A stretch of DNA of 64,000 nt from Pararhizobium sp. A13 (GTDB lineage: Bacteria; Pseudomonadota; Alphaproteobacteria; Rhizobiales; Rhizobiaceae). The notes below the pieces were generated by a model. That model ran no database searches, was not told the origin of the DNA, and saw only the letters and a program-made list of their open reading frames with translations. How positions within the stretch are numbered: position 1 is the stretch's first letter; every line of letters starts with the position of its first letter. The stretch is from positions 248,001-312,000 of the forward strand of contig NZ_CP149511.1 of assembly GCF_040126305.1 (NCBI RefSeq), in the 5' to 3' direction. Positions 53,475 through 61,564 of this stretch are shown piece after piece. The position numbers and the translations under genes are program-made.

Positions 53475-53515
53475 GCGGGCGCACTCCTCGCCACCGACGG
53501 ACCGGGTGCGCCCGC
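53475..53515 (+). terminator. Terminator after the old yellow enzyme gene
   Basis: GCGGGCGCAC and GTGCGCCCGC form a perfect 10-bp stem with a 21-base loop, 8 bases after the stop, followed by AAAACCC. Confidence 0.6.
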
Positions 53516-53524
53516 AAAACCCTG

Positions 53525-53555
53525 TTGACAGAGATAATACGACCGGTCATATTAT
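53525..53555 (+). promoter_or_regulatory. Promoter with overlapping TetR-type operator
   Basis: A consensus TTGACA box lies at 53525-53530, with AT-rich -10 candidates around 53548-53555. A 22-bp near-perfect palindrome, ATAATA-N10-TATTAT with the core GACCGGTC, covers 53534-53555 with two mismatched positions. It fills the spacer and -10, so a bound repressor would block transcription of the MFS/SDR/TetR unit. The TetR at 55650 is the likely ligand. Confidence 0.75.
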
Positions 53556-53576
53556 ATCCAGTTCGGGATTGAAGGA

Positions 53577-54797
53577 ATGAATACCATGTCGTCGTCAGCA
53601 GGCTCCGGCTCCTTCAAGCCGATCTACTTCCTGGCCCTGGGAACCTTCGCTATCGGGACCGAGGGCTTTATGATCGTCCCACTCTTGCCGAAGATGTCGG
53701 CCGACCTCTCGGTGCCGATCGCTGCAGTGGGCTCGCTCGTGACCATCTTCACGCTCACCCTCGCGATCAGCTCGCCGATCCTGACGACCCTGACGGGCAG
53801 CCTGAACCGCCGCAAGCTTCTTATCTGGTCGATGCTCGCCTTCGCCGCGGCCAACCTCGTCGCCTGGGCGTCGCGCGACTACTGGGGCATCATGGTGGCC
53901 CGCATCCTGCTCGCTCTGGCAGCAGGCCTCTATACGCCGAATGCGAACGCACTGGCAGGTGCGATCGTGTCTCCGGAGAAGCGGGGCAGGGCGCTCTCGA
54001 TCGTCAACGGCGGCATTACCCTTGCAATCGCTTTGGGCCTTCCCCTGGGCTCACTCATCGGCGACGCCTTTGGCTGGCGCATGACCTTCCTCGGCGTCGG
54101 ACTGCTGTCCCTCATTGCTGTCGCCGGCCTGGTCTTCGGCCTGCACAAGGGTGTCGGCGACCACATGAAAGTGGCGTCATTTGGGGAACGCGTCGCGGTG
54201 GCCGGCAATCCTCAGATTCTGGTGGCACTGCTCGTCACGTTCATCTGGGCTGCGGGCGCTTACACGGCCTGGACCTACATCGCCCCCTATCTGACGTCGA
54301 CGATCGGGGCCTCGAGCAACGGCATCAGCGCCATTGTCTCCGTCTGGGGTCTGTCTGCGGCGGCAGGCGTCTTCGGCGGCGGCGCGCTCAACGACCGCGT
54401 CGGCGCGAACGCGGTCATGGCTCCTGCGCTGACCCTTCTTGCGATGGCGTTCCTGACGCTTTCCGCAAGCGCGTACTTCCTGACGCCGGGCGAGGCGATC
54501 GCGCCGGTCGTGGTCGCAGTCATCGTCTGGGGTCTGACGGCCTGGGGCTTTTTCCCGTCGCAGATTTCCCGCCTGATCGGCATCGGCGGCCATCAATTGG
54601 CTCCGATCGTTTTATCCCTGAATGCATCGTTCATGTACGCCGGATTTGCGGCAGGCGCTGCACTTGGTTCCGTAGTGATTTCAAATGGTTCGGTGGTAAA
54701 CCTTGGCTGGGTTGCCGCTGCCGTCGAAGTCGTGGCTCTCGGCCTTCTCGTGGCAACAACCCGCGAAGCCAGCCGCGCGCAGTCCGTTCAACCCTGA
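53577..54797 (+). CDS. MFS transporter (drug/metabolite exporter type)
   Basis: 406 residues, twelve membrane segments. Resembles the AraJ/YdhP-like efflux group (ALGTFAIGTEGFMIVPLLPKMSADL near the start, SPILTTLTGSLNRRKLL loop, key pattern PxLxxxxGxxxRR). Probably exports a toxic or stress-related small molecule. ATG at 53577 with GGAAG-type binding site; a second ATG lies 9 bases on. 19 bp before the SDR gene. Confidence 0.92.
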   Translation: MNTMSSSAGSGSFKPIYFLALGTFAIGTEGFMIVPLLPKMSADLSVPIAAVGSLVTIFTLTLAISSPILTTLTGSLNRRKLLIWSMLAFAAANLVAWASRDYWGIMVARILLALAAGLYTPNANALAGAIVSPEKRGRALSIVNGGITLAIALGLPLGSLIGDAFGWRMTFLGVGLLSLIAVAGLVFGLHKGVGDHMKVASFGERVAVAGNPQILVALLVTFIWAAGAYTAWTYIAPYLTSTIGASSNGISAIVSVWGLSAAAGVFGGGALNDRVGANAVMAPALTLLAMAFLTLSASAYFLTPGEAIAPVVVAVIVWGLTAWGFFPSQISRLIGIGGHQLAPIVLSLNASFMYAGFAAGAALGSVVISNGSVVNLGWVAAAVEVVALGLLVATTREASRAQSVQP

Positions 54798-54816
54798 AAG
54801 TCCAAGGAGACTGAAA

Positions 54817-55575
54817 ATGAAACTCACAGGCAACACGATCTTCATCACTGGTGGTGGGTCCGGCATTGGCCGCGGTCTTGCCGAAGCGCTGCACAAGCAC
54901 GGCAACAAGGTCATCATCTCTGGCCGCCGGAAGCAGAACCTGCAGGAGACCCTCGATGCCAATCCTGGCATGGACGCGGTCGTTCTCGACGTGAACGATC
55001 CGCAGCAGGTGAAGCAGACGGCGGATGACCTGATCAAGACGTATCCGTCGCTGAACGTCGTCATCAACAACGCCGGCATCATGCTTCCGGACGTGGCTGA
55101 GGGCGAAATCGACGAAGGGCTGCTGGTATCGACCGTCTCGACGAACTTGCTGGCTCCCATCCGTATCACCTCGGCCTTCATCGACCACCTGAAGAAGCAG
55201 CCCGATGCGACGGTTGCCTATGTCTCGTCGGTGCTCGCCTTCGTTCCGCTGGCGATCACTGCGGTCTATTCGGCGACAAAGGCCGCGCTCCATTCGTATT
55301 CCATGTCGCAGCGCTACAAGCTGCTCAACTCCTCCGTGGAAGTTCTGGAGATCGCACCGCCGTGGGTCCGTACCGACCTGATGAACAGCCGTGAGGAAGA
55401 GCGGGCTATGCCGCTCGAAGACTTCATTGCCCAGACGATGACGGCGCTCGAGACCGCGACGACAGAAGTGCTGGTCGAAGTTGCCAAGCCACTGCGGAAC
55501 AATCCGGGACCGCAGGAGCATGGGTTTGTGAACCAGTTCAACGATATGCTTGTAGGACTGGAAAAAGCCGCTTAG
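54817..55575 (+). CDS. Short-chain dehydrogenase/reductase (DltE-like)
   Basis: 252 residues from the ATG at 54817 (AAGGAGACTGAAA upstream). Cofactor loop GGGSGIGRGLA (residues 12-22), NNAGIM (about 88), and the YSATKAAL motif with Tyr and Lys at about 153-157 after VSSV. Classical SDR with an unknown substrate. It sits between the MFS exporter and the TetR regulator and is probably controlled with them. Confidence 0.9.
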   Translation: MKLTGNTIFITGGGSGIGRGLAEALHKHGNKVIISGRRKQNLQETLDANPGMDAVVLDVNDPQQVKQTADDLIKTYPSLNVVINNAGIMLPDVAEGEIDEGLLVSTVSTNLLAPIRITSAFIDHLKKQPDATVAYVSSVLAFVPLAITAVYSATKAALHSYSMSQRYKLLNSSVEVLEIAPPWVRTDLMNSREEERAMPLEDFIAQTMTALETATTEVLVEVAKPLRNNPGPQEHGFVNQFNDMLVGLEKAA

Positions 55576-55649
55576 GTCTAAGGTATACAGGCACAACGTC
55601 CGGAGGCGGAATGGGCGTCTCCCGCCCCCGGATGGTGAAAGGGTAGATC

Positions 55650-56249
55650 ATGGTCTCCAAGACCCGGCAGAAGATCGTCGACGCTGCGCTCGAGCAGTTC
55701 CACGAGTTCGGCTACAACGGCTCCAGCGTAAACGACGTCGTCGAACGCGCAGGCGTTCCGAAGGGGTCTTTCTACAACTACTTTAAGGCCAAGGAACTCC
55801 TCGCACTCGAAGTCTTGAAGATCTACTCCGAGGGATCCCGTTTCGATATCCTGGCGAATAAGTCCATGCGCCCGCTGGAGCGGATTCGTCAGCACTTCGG
55901 CTTCATGGCAGAACGCTATGACCGGCTCGGCTACGCCCGCGGATGCCTGATCGGAAACCTCGCCGCGGAATCCACGGACGAAGCCCCGCTTGTGCGCAAT
56001 GCGCTGGCCCAATCCCTCGGCCGCTGGACCGATACGCTCGAAGGCCTTCTCAAGGAAGGCCAAGACCTTGGCGAGGTCGCCTCCAGCATCGACGCAAGGA
56101 AGACGGCACGCTTCCTCATCAACTCCTGGGAAGGTGCGGTGATCCGGATGAAAATCGCCGCCACCCGAGAGCCACTCGACGATTTCTTCGATATTGCAAT
56201 CGCCTTGCTGGCAAAGCAGGAGCGAAAAGACGAAGACGCGCATGAGTAA
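55650..56249 (+). CDS. TetR-family transcriptional regulator (first)
   Basis: 199 residues. N-terminal HTH with the pattern RQKIVDAALEQFHEFGYNGSS, VVERAGVPKGSFYNYFKAK (key block GVPKGSFYNYF) at residues 5-50; the ligand domain has the TetR_C_6-like GCLIGNLAAES. Likely binds the GACCGGTC-centred palindrome upstream of the exporter gene and represses the unit. ATG at 55650, with GGTGAAAGGG upstream. Confidence 0.93.
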   Translation: MVSKTRQKIVDAALEQFHEFGYNGSSVNDVVERAGVPKGSFYNYFKAKELLALEVLKIYSEGSRFDILANKSMRPLERIRQHFGFMAERYDRLGYARGCLIGNLAAESTDEAPLVRNALAQSLGRWTDTLEGLLKEGQDLGEVASSIDARKTARFLINSWEGAVIRMKIAATREPLDDFFDIAIALLAKQERKDEDAHE

Positions 56250-56323
56250 CATTCTCTTCCTACCGGCATCGATCGACCACGAATGATAATCGGCCTGACC
56301 GGTGCCGAATCGCCATTGTCTTG

Positions 56324-56734
56324 TTAGGCTGTCGCAAGCTCTTCTGGGAATTTATCGCCGAACATCGGCAAGCCGCTCTGGGACTCTGCGCGTGTCGCTT
56401 CGTCCTGGAGGACGTCCCAGTGCTCGGCGAGCCTTCCGTTCTCGATGCGGACGACGTCGGCGGCCACCCACGCGGCCGGCCGGCCATTACCGGAGAAGCG
56501 GCCATGGACGATGACATAATCGCCTTCCGCGAGGATGAGGTGGTGCTCCCAATTCAAAGTGTCCGGGATGGTTTTGATCAGTTCAAACAGGCCCTCGCGG
56601 CCCGGTTTGATGTGAGCGCTGTGCTGAATGTAGTTCGGCGACCAGAATTCCCATGCGGTGTCGTAGTCGCGCTTATTGAACAGCGTGTCGAACGCCTTCA
56701 GCACGAGGGCCTTGTTGTTTTCCTGCTTCGTCAT
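56324..56734 (-). CDS. SnoaL/NTF2-like protein
   Basis: 136 residues. Cone-shaped NTF2-like fold: LVLKAFDTLFNKRDYDTAWEFWSPNYIQHS, VIVHGRFSG, VADVVRIENGRLAEHWDVLQDE. Members are polyketide-cyclase-like or uncharacterised small-molecule enzymes. GGAGAAATTG-type binding site upstream. Divergent from the second TetR gene with two palindromic operators between, so it is that regulator's likely target. Confidence 0.88.
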   Translation of the reverse strand: MTKQENNKALVLKAFDTLFNKRDYDTAWEFWSPNYIQHSAHIKPGREGLFELIKTIPDTLNWEHHLILAEGDYVIVHGRFSGNGRPAAWVAADVVRIENGRLAEHWDVLQDEATRAESQSGLPMFGDKFPEELATA

Positions 56735-56761
56735 GTCAATTTCTCCTTGGGTCGAAAGTCA

Positions 56762-56779
56762 CAATTACGATCATAATCG
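56762..56779. promoter_or_regulatory. TetR operator 1, CAATTACGATCATAATCG
   Basis: An 18-bp near-palindrome, one mismatch from the consensus CAATTAyGATCrTAATTG. It lies between the divergent NTF2-like and TetR genes, 27 bp from the NTF2-like start. Confidence 0.75.
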
Positions 56780-56801
56780 TGAACTCGAAAAGCGCGCTTG
56801 T

Positions 56802-56819
56802 CAATTATGATCGTAATTG
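56802..56819. promoter_or_regulatory. TetR operator 2, CAATTATGATCGTAATTG
   Basis: Second copy, with start-to-start spacing of 40 bp (about four helical turns) from operator 1, and 31 bp before the TetR start. Both copies together suggest autoregulation and control of the divergent gene. Confidence 0.8.
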
Positions 56820-56849
56820 AGATGATGGCGGATTGATCGGAGGCTGACT

Positions 56850-57431
56850 ATGGGTGTTTCGAAGGACGACGCATTGAACAATCGGAGCAGGATTTTGAGC
56901 TCTGCGAACGCATTGTTTCGTGAAAGGGGCCCAGACGCTGTCGGCGTGGCCGAGTTGATGAAGAAAGCCGGGTTCACACAGGGAGGGTTCTATAACCATT
57001 TCGCCTCCAAGGATGCCCTCGTGAACGCCGTCGTCTCTATGGCAATGGATGCTGGTCTGACGGAGCTGCAAAAGCAGCTCGGCTCTGCCGGCGATCGCTC
57101 GTCAGTGACGGGGCAGATAGAGTTCTATCTGTCGCCGGAACACCGGAACGACATCGAGCAAGGGTGCCCGATCAGTGGGCTGGCACACGACGTGCGAAGG
57201 ATGGGCGAGGAGGCCCAGGCGAGGTTTGCGAAAGGTTTGAGGTCGGCTCTCGAAGAAGTTCGAAAACATCTTGGCGAGGGTGCGGACAAGGAAACCGCGG
57301 CGGCGCTCTACAGTCAGCTTGTGGGTGGACTGGTTCTAGCGCGCGCGACGGCGGCGAGCGATCCGGAGCTTTCGAACGCTCTGATGTCTGCCGCTCGGAA
57401 TGCCGCCTCCCGTCGGATCACGGAAGGCTAG
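56850..57431 (+). CDS. TetR-family transcriptional regulator (second)
   Basis: 193 residues. HTH: RSRILSSANALFRERGPDAVGVAELMKKAGFTQGGFYNHFASK (key block KAGFTQGGFYNHFASKDAL) at residues 12-55, which is typical of the NemR/AcuR-like group. C-terminal ligand domain with CPISGLAHDVRR. Preceded by GGAGGCTGACT. It almost certainly binds the two palindromes just upstream. Confidence 0.93.
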   Translation: MGVSKDDALNNRSRILSSANALFRERGPDAVGVAELMKKAGFTQGGFYNHFASKDALVNAVVSMAMDAGLTELQKQLGSAGDRSSVTGQIEFYLSPEHRNDIEQGCPISGLAHDVRRMGEEAQARFAKGLRSALEEVRKHLGEGADKETAAALYSQLVGGLVLARATAASDPELSNALMSAARNAASRRITEG

Positions 57432-57470
57432 AAATCTGAGTAGCGAAACCGGCTTCATGTAGCACATGCT

Positions 57471-57806
57471 GTGTTCCGGATGGTCATCTTCGGCAGGCGC
57501 GCGAAGCTGGCTTGCGGCGATGTCGAGGCCGCCGTGGATTACTATTCACGCGAAGCTGGAACCGAGGTCGCTCTGGGCTTTATCGACACTCTTCAAGCAG
57601 CTTATGATCTGATCGCAAGCCATCGGGAGTCTGGATCGTTGCGGTATGCACACGAGTTGGGCTTACCTGAACTTCGGAGCATTTCGCTGAAGCGATATCC
57701 CCATCTCGTCTTTTATCGTGAGCAGACAGATTATATCGACGTATGGCGCGTGCTTCATGCCAAACAGGACATTCCGCAGTGGATGCAGGAACCGGATAAT
57801 CATTGA
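57471..57806 (+). CDS. ParE-family toxin, no adjacent antitoxin
   Basis: 111 residues from GTG at 57471; an ATG at 57480 is also possible. The body follows ParE closely: AVDYYSREAGTEVALGFIDTLQAAYDLIASHRESGS, then LPELRSISLKRYPHLVFYREQ and VWRVLHAKQDIPQWM. Upstream is a TetR gene only 40 bp away, and no ParD-like frame precedes or follows it. No good ribosome binding site is visible. It is therefore either an orphan toxin or a remnant of a module that has lost its antitoxin. Confidence 0.7.
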   Translation: MFRMVIFGRRAKLACGDVEAAVDYYSREAGTEVALGFIDTLQAAYDLIASHRESGSLRYAHELGLPELRSISLKRYPHLVFYREQTDYIDVWRVLHAKQDIPQWMQEPDNH

Positions 57807-57929
57807 CTGCTCGAACATTTCCGCAGCTGTCGGGCGGCGTTAGGATATTGGCGGGCAGTCGGTTCGAATCCGTTCAAGACCAAAGGGTTCGCAAACCTAT
57901 CTGAAACCATAGCCGTACAGCTTCAGTAT

Positions 57930-58313
57930 TTAGTGGGGCGCGTTGACCGGTATGTGCAGTGAAGCGCCCGCCTTTTCGGCCGCTGCCCGCAGGCGCTTGT
58001 CTCTGGTCCATAAGGCCGCTCTCTGGTCAAGGAGAACGGACGCCAGCAAATGGGCATCCGTGTAGCCAATGCCTATGCTGAAAATGCCATGTCGGTCGAT
58101 CATTGTCATGACTTCGTCGTGCGTGGCGACGATCGCTCCGCGCTGAGCCGCCAGGAAAGCCATCACGCTGCCGCGATCCCGCAGGCTGCCAAGAGCCAGC
58201 TCGCCGATCACGCTCGGGTGGCAAAGTAGTCGATCGTCTTCAATAATCCTGCGTAGCTCTGCATCGACATGTCGGAAATGATCAATCCAGATCGAGGTGT
58301 CTGCTAATATCAC
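57930..58313 (-). CDS. vapC: VapC-family PIN-domain toxin
   Basis: 127 residues from a GTG at 58313 that overlaps the antitoxin stop as GTGA. PIN-domain ribonuclease: acidic residues Asp5 in LADTSIWIDHF, Glu in VIGELALGSL (about 39), Asp in GYTDAHLLAS (about 86) and WTRDKRLRAAA (about 103). VapC toxins cut specific RNAs such as initiator tRNA. Cotranscribed with vapB. Confidence 0.93.
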   Translation of the reverse strand: MILADTSIWIDHFRHVDAELRRIIEDDRLLCHPSVIGELALGSLRDRGSVMAFLAAQRGAIVATHDEVMTMIDRHGIFSIGIGYTDAHLLASVLLDQRAALWTRDKRLRAAAEKAGASLHIPVNAPH

Positions 58314-58513
58314 TTTGCCGCTGCACTCCGGCGGCGCGGGGCTGCCTCGGCATCCGGCATGGTTCCTCCGAGCGCGATGAGGCGCCTTCCGGACTCTACA
58401 CGAATGAGCGTCTCCAACGCTTGGCGAACGAGCGCCGCGGTTTCCTTGGTGCCGGTCAAGGACTTCGCCTTGTCAATAAGTGCGTCGTCGAGATTGATGG
58501 TTGATCGCATCAT
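58310..58513 (-). CDS. vapB: VapB-family antitoxin
   Basis: 67 residues. N-terminal ribbon-helix-helix-like part (MRSTINLDDALIDKAKSLTG, key block TINLDDALI) and a C-terminal toxin-binding tail (LIALGGTMPDAEA). Binding site GGGAG before the ATG. Represses its own promoter, which carries the palindrome at 58534-58555. Confidence 0.92.
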   Translation of the reverse strand: MMRSTINLDDALIDKAKSLTGTKETAALVRQALETLIRVESGRRLIALGGTMPDAEAAPRRRSAAAK

Positions 58514-58963
58514 CTGGCTCCCTTGTTAAGGCGCACCAAATAGCACCATTTGGTGATTAAATCTACGCCCGATTTTTGTTTCCGTCGCAGTACCGTTGCC
58601 GATCGAGCGGCCAACCTCAATCGCGATCGCGGTGCCGGGAGCGTTGCCATCGAAGCGATGAAGACCAGGCGAACATGCCCGCCTGACCTCCTTTGATCGC
58701 GTTGCCTTGAACGGTAGATCACTACGGTCGGCAACCTTCGCCCGAAACGATTTTCCCCGATCCCTGCGGGATCTCCTCGCGCCCCAAATCGCCCCGAAAC
58801 GTCGCGAATATGAGCGCTTCTCAAACACTTCGCGGCGCCACCGTTAGAAGAGAGGCGACGGGAATGCCAAATTTCGGCCACCAACCTGGATGTGCTGGGA
58901 TCGAGGAGTTCGCCGACAAGACGAAAATGAAGGGGAAATGGGTCTTAGTCCGTCAAACTGGGC
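58514..58963. other. Gene-free stretch upstream of vapB
   Basis: Two overlapping minus frames (58510-58884 and 58526-58828) show no family features. Apart from the vapB operator I see nothing further. Confidence 0.45.
58534..58555. promoter_or_regulatory. VapBC operator, CACCAAA-N8-TTTGGTG
   Basis: Perfect 7-bp inverted repeat 21-42 bp upstream of the vapB start, with an extra GCACCA in the spacer. Position and symmetry fit the autoregulatory site of a TA module. Confidence 0.65.
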
Positions 58964-59875
58964 CTAATCCGTCACGGGCGACATCTCGTCGGCCTCCGGC
59001 GGTTCCATGAGGCTATGCAATTCCTCGGTGAAGCGCCACCACAACAGGACGGCTGTCACCCCGAATCCCAGGCAGGGGCCGAACCAGATTCCGTTGCTCG
59101 CCCAGCCCAGCCCATATCCGCAAGCGGCCATCGCCGGGATACCGATCAGCCAATAGCCGATGAGTGTATTGATCAGACTTGCCTTTGTGTTCCCGAGGCC
59201 GCGCAGCACTCCGATGCAAATATTTTGTGACCCCTTCAGGAACTGATTGGCAATCGCAAACCAGAGGAGCGTGGCCGCCGTGGCAACAATTGTGGGATCG
59301 GCTCCCGCGCCGAGGAACGGACGCAGCACGACGCCTGGGAGGAGGCCGTATATGAAGCCGACAGCGGTCATGGCTGAAAAGCTGATCACCAGACTACGTC
59401 TCCCGACCTCACCTAGTTCACCCTTGCCGATCGCGCGGCTGACCAGGACCGACGAACCGTGAGAAAGCCCGATACTGAGCTGGTAGACGATATAGGCAAG
59501 CTGATTGACGACGTTGGACGCGGCCAGCGCGACCGGACCGAACGTTCCCATGAAGATCGACGCGATGGAGGTGATTGCGGCCTCGGATCCGTAGGTGAAG
59601 GCGATCGGAATCCCCATCCTGGCGATCTTCATCACGGTGGCAGGCTGCGCGCGCCAGCCGTCGAGCGCAAGGAGAGCACTCAAAGAGCCATCGCGACGCA
59701 CGGTCCTCGGCAGCAGGCCCTCGATGGCACAGCGCCCATAGCGCTGGATCACCAACTGCCATGCCTCATACAACGTGGTCTGGTCATAGGCGGCATCCTT
59801 GCTTGTCGTCTTGACCGACCTCATAAACAGCCGCTCTATGCAGAGGCCGAATTTGCGCGGCCAAAGTGTTGACAA
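58964..59875 (-). pseudogene. MATE efflux transporter, C-terminal half only
   Basis: 303-residue frame. From about residue 80 it matches the C-terminal lobe of MATE transporters: KIARMGIPIAFTYGSEAAIT, SHGSSVLVSRAIGKGELGEVGRR, QFLKGSQNICIGVLRGLGNTKASL and six membrane segments. The N-terminal six-helix lobe, needed for transport, is missing, and the 95 bp upstream hold no trace of it. The first 75 residues are not transporter-like. Probably a non-functional remnant. Confidence 0.75.
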
Positions 59876-59970
59876 CGGACATCAGATCGCTGGACGCCAT
59901 CCGATCACTTCAGAGATGAACCGAAGGTCCCCTCGTTACAGAGCCTTACGCGATAAAAGTTGGTGCTGGC

Positions 59971-60756
59971 TCATAACATGATCAACCCGCCATCGACGTT
60001 GATGGTCTGGCCGGTGATGTAGGCGGCATCATCGCTCGCCAAAAAGGCGACGAGGCCCGAGACGTCGGCGCCGGTGCCGGCCCGACCCATGGGGATGTTC
60101 TTCACCCATTCGGCCATCAGTTCGCCCGGCTTGTAGTCGCCCAATAACTTGCCCCAGGCGCTGTCATTGTAGGCCCACATGTCGGTCTCGATGATGCCGG
60201 GGCAAATGGCATTGACCGTGATGTTCTCCTTCGCCACTTCCTTGGCAAGGCTCTGGGTGAGGCCGACGACGCCGAATTTGCTGGCGGCATAATGCGGTGT
60301 GAAGATGAAGCCCTGCCGCGCCTGCCCGGAGGCCGTGTTGATCAGCCGGCCGCCCTCGCCATGCCTGCGCATCCGGGCGATAGCCTCCTGGCAGCAGAGG
60401 AAAACACCTTTGGTGTTGACCGCCATCACCTTGTCCCATTCGGCTTCGGTCATGTCTTCGATTCTCGCGATAGTGATTACGCCTGCGTTCTGAATCGAGA
60501 TGTCGATACGGCCGAAGCGCACCTCGGCGAGATCATAGAGCGCCTTGACGGCGTCGGAATCGGTGACGTCCATGCGCATCACGGCAACCTTGGCGCCGGT
60601 CGCGGCAAGATCGGCCGCGACGGCCTCGACCTTCGTGTCAATGGCGCTCAGGACAATAGCCGCACCCTCAGCCGCGAAGCGCGCGGCAAAGGCTGCGCCG
60701 ATGCCGCCGCTGGCGCCGGTGATCACAACAGTCTTACCTTCGAAACGTTTGTGCAT
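59971..60756 (-). CDS. Short-chain dehydrogenase/reductase, polyol type
   Basis: 261 residues. Cofactor loop TGASGGIGAAF (residues 13-23), IQNAG block (about 90), catalytic Ser in NTASGQARQG, YAASKFGV (Tyr about 157, Lys 161), then PGIIETDMW and C-terminal DGGLIML. NAD(P)-dependent oxidation of a sugar alcohol or similar compound. Starts 11 bp after the previous SDR stop. Last gene of the operon. Confidence 0.92.
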   Translation of the reverse strand: MHKRFEGKTVVITGASGGIGAAFAARFAAEGAAIVLSAIDTKVEAVAADLAATGAKVAVMRMDVTDSDAVKALYDLAEVRFGRIDISIQNAGVITIARIEDMTEAEWDKVMAVNTKGVFLCCQEAIARMRRHGEGGRLINTASGQARQGFIFTPHYAASKFGVVGLTQSLAKEVAKENITVNAICPGIIETDMWAYNDSAWGKLLGDYKPGELMAEWVKNIPMGRAGTGADVSGLVAFLASDDAAYITGQTINVDGGLIML

Positions 60757-60767
60757 GGTCTTTCCTC

Positions 60768-61535
60768 CTACCAGCAGACGAAACCGCCATCGACGGTGAG
60801 ATCAATGCCGGTGACAAAGGATGCGGCGCAGCTAGCGAGAAACACCGCTGGTCCCACCATTTCGTCGACCGTTGCCATGCGTCCCATCGGCGTGTCGCGC
60901 TCGAAGATCTTGCGCTGCTCGGCCACTTCCGGCCGCTGGTTCATCGGTGTCAGCGTATAGCCGGGACTGATGACGTTGACGCGCAAGCCACGGTCGGCCC
61001 ATTCCACTGCCAGGCTCTTCGACAGATGGATGACGGCGGCCTTCGAGGAGTTGTAGTGCGCCTGCCTCAGGCCGCGATTGACGATCGAGCCGGACATCGA
61101 GGCTATGTTGATGATGCAGCCTTTTGCGCGCGGCAGCATCACGCGCGCCTGTGCCTGGCACGAGAGGAAGACGCCGTGGACATTGATTTCGTAGAGCCGC
61201 TTCCACTGTTCTTCGCCCATGTCTTCGGCCGGTGCCGCATTGGCGACGCCGGCATTGTTGACAGCGACGGTGAGTGGCCCGATGTCGCGCTCGGTGCGGG
61301 CAATGGCGGCGGCGATTTCTTCGGCCGAGGTCACGGATCCAGTTATGGCGAGCGAGCGGTGGCCGAGGCTCGCAATACGGGCAGCCGTCTGTTCGAGGCC
61401 GCCGCCGGACGAATGGCCGTAGCAGACGACGTCGGCGCCCGCTTCGGCAAGGCCGATGGCGATACGCTGGCCGATGCCGCTGCCGGCGCCGGTGACGAAG
61501 GCGACATCGCCGCCGAGCGAAAACAGGTTCATCAT
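60768..61535 (-). CDS. Short-chain dehydrogenase/reductase
   Basis: 255 residues. Cofactor loop TGAGSGIGQRIAIG (about 15-28), NNAGVAN (about 92), catalytic Ser in IASMSG, YNSSKAAVIHLSK (about 155-159) and C-terminal DGGFV. Two different SDRs in succession suggest oxidation of two hydroxyls of one sugar or polyol. 29 bp after the ATPase stop. Confidence 0.92.
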   Translation of the reverse strand: MMNLFSLGGDVAFVTGAGSGIGQRIAIGLAEAGADVVCYGHSSGGGLEQTAARIASLGHRSLAITGSVTSAEEIAAAIARTERDIGPLTVAVNNAGVANAAPAEDMGEEQWKRLYEINVHGVFLSCQAQARVMLPRAKGCIINIASMSGSIVNRGLRQAHYNSSKAAVIHLSKSLAVEWADRGLRVNVISPGYTLTPMNQRPEVAEQRKIFERDTPMGRMATVDEMVGPAVFLASCAASFVTGIDLTVDGGFVCW

Positions 61536-61564
61536 GCTGTTCCAGCCCCGTATAGGTGTCTAGG

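Noticed and set aside
58510..58884. Minus-strand frames upstream of vapB
   Set aside because: Two mutually overlapping frames with no motif; the vapB operator lies inside them.
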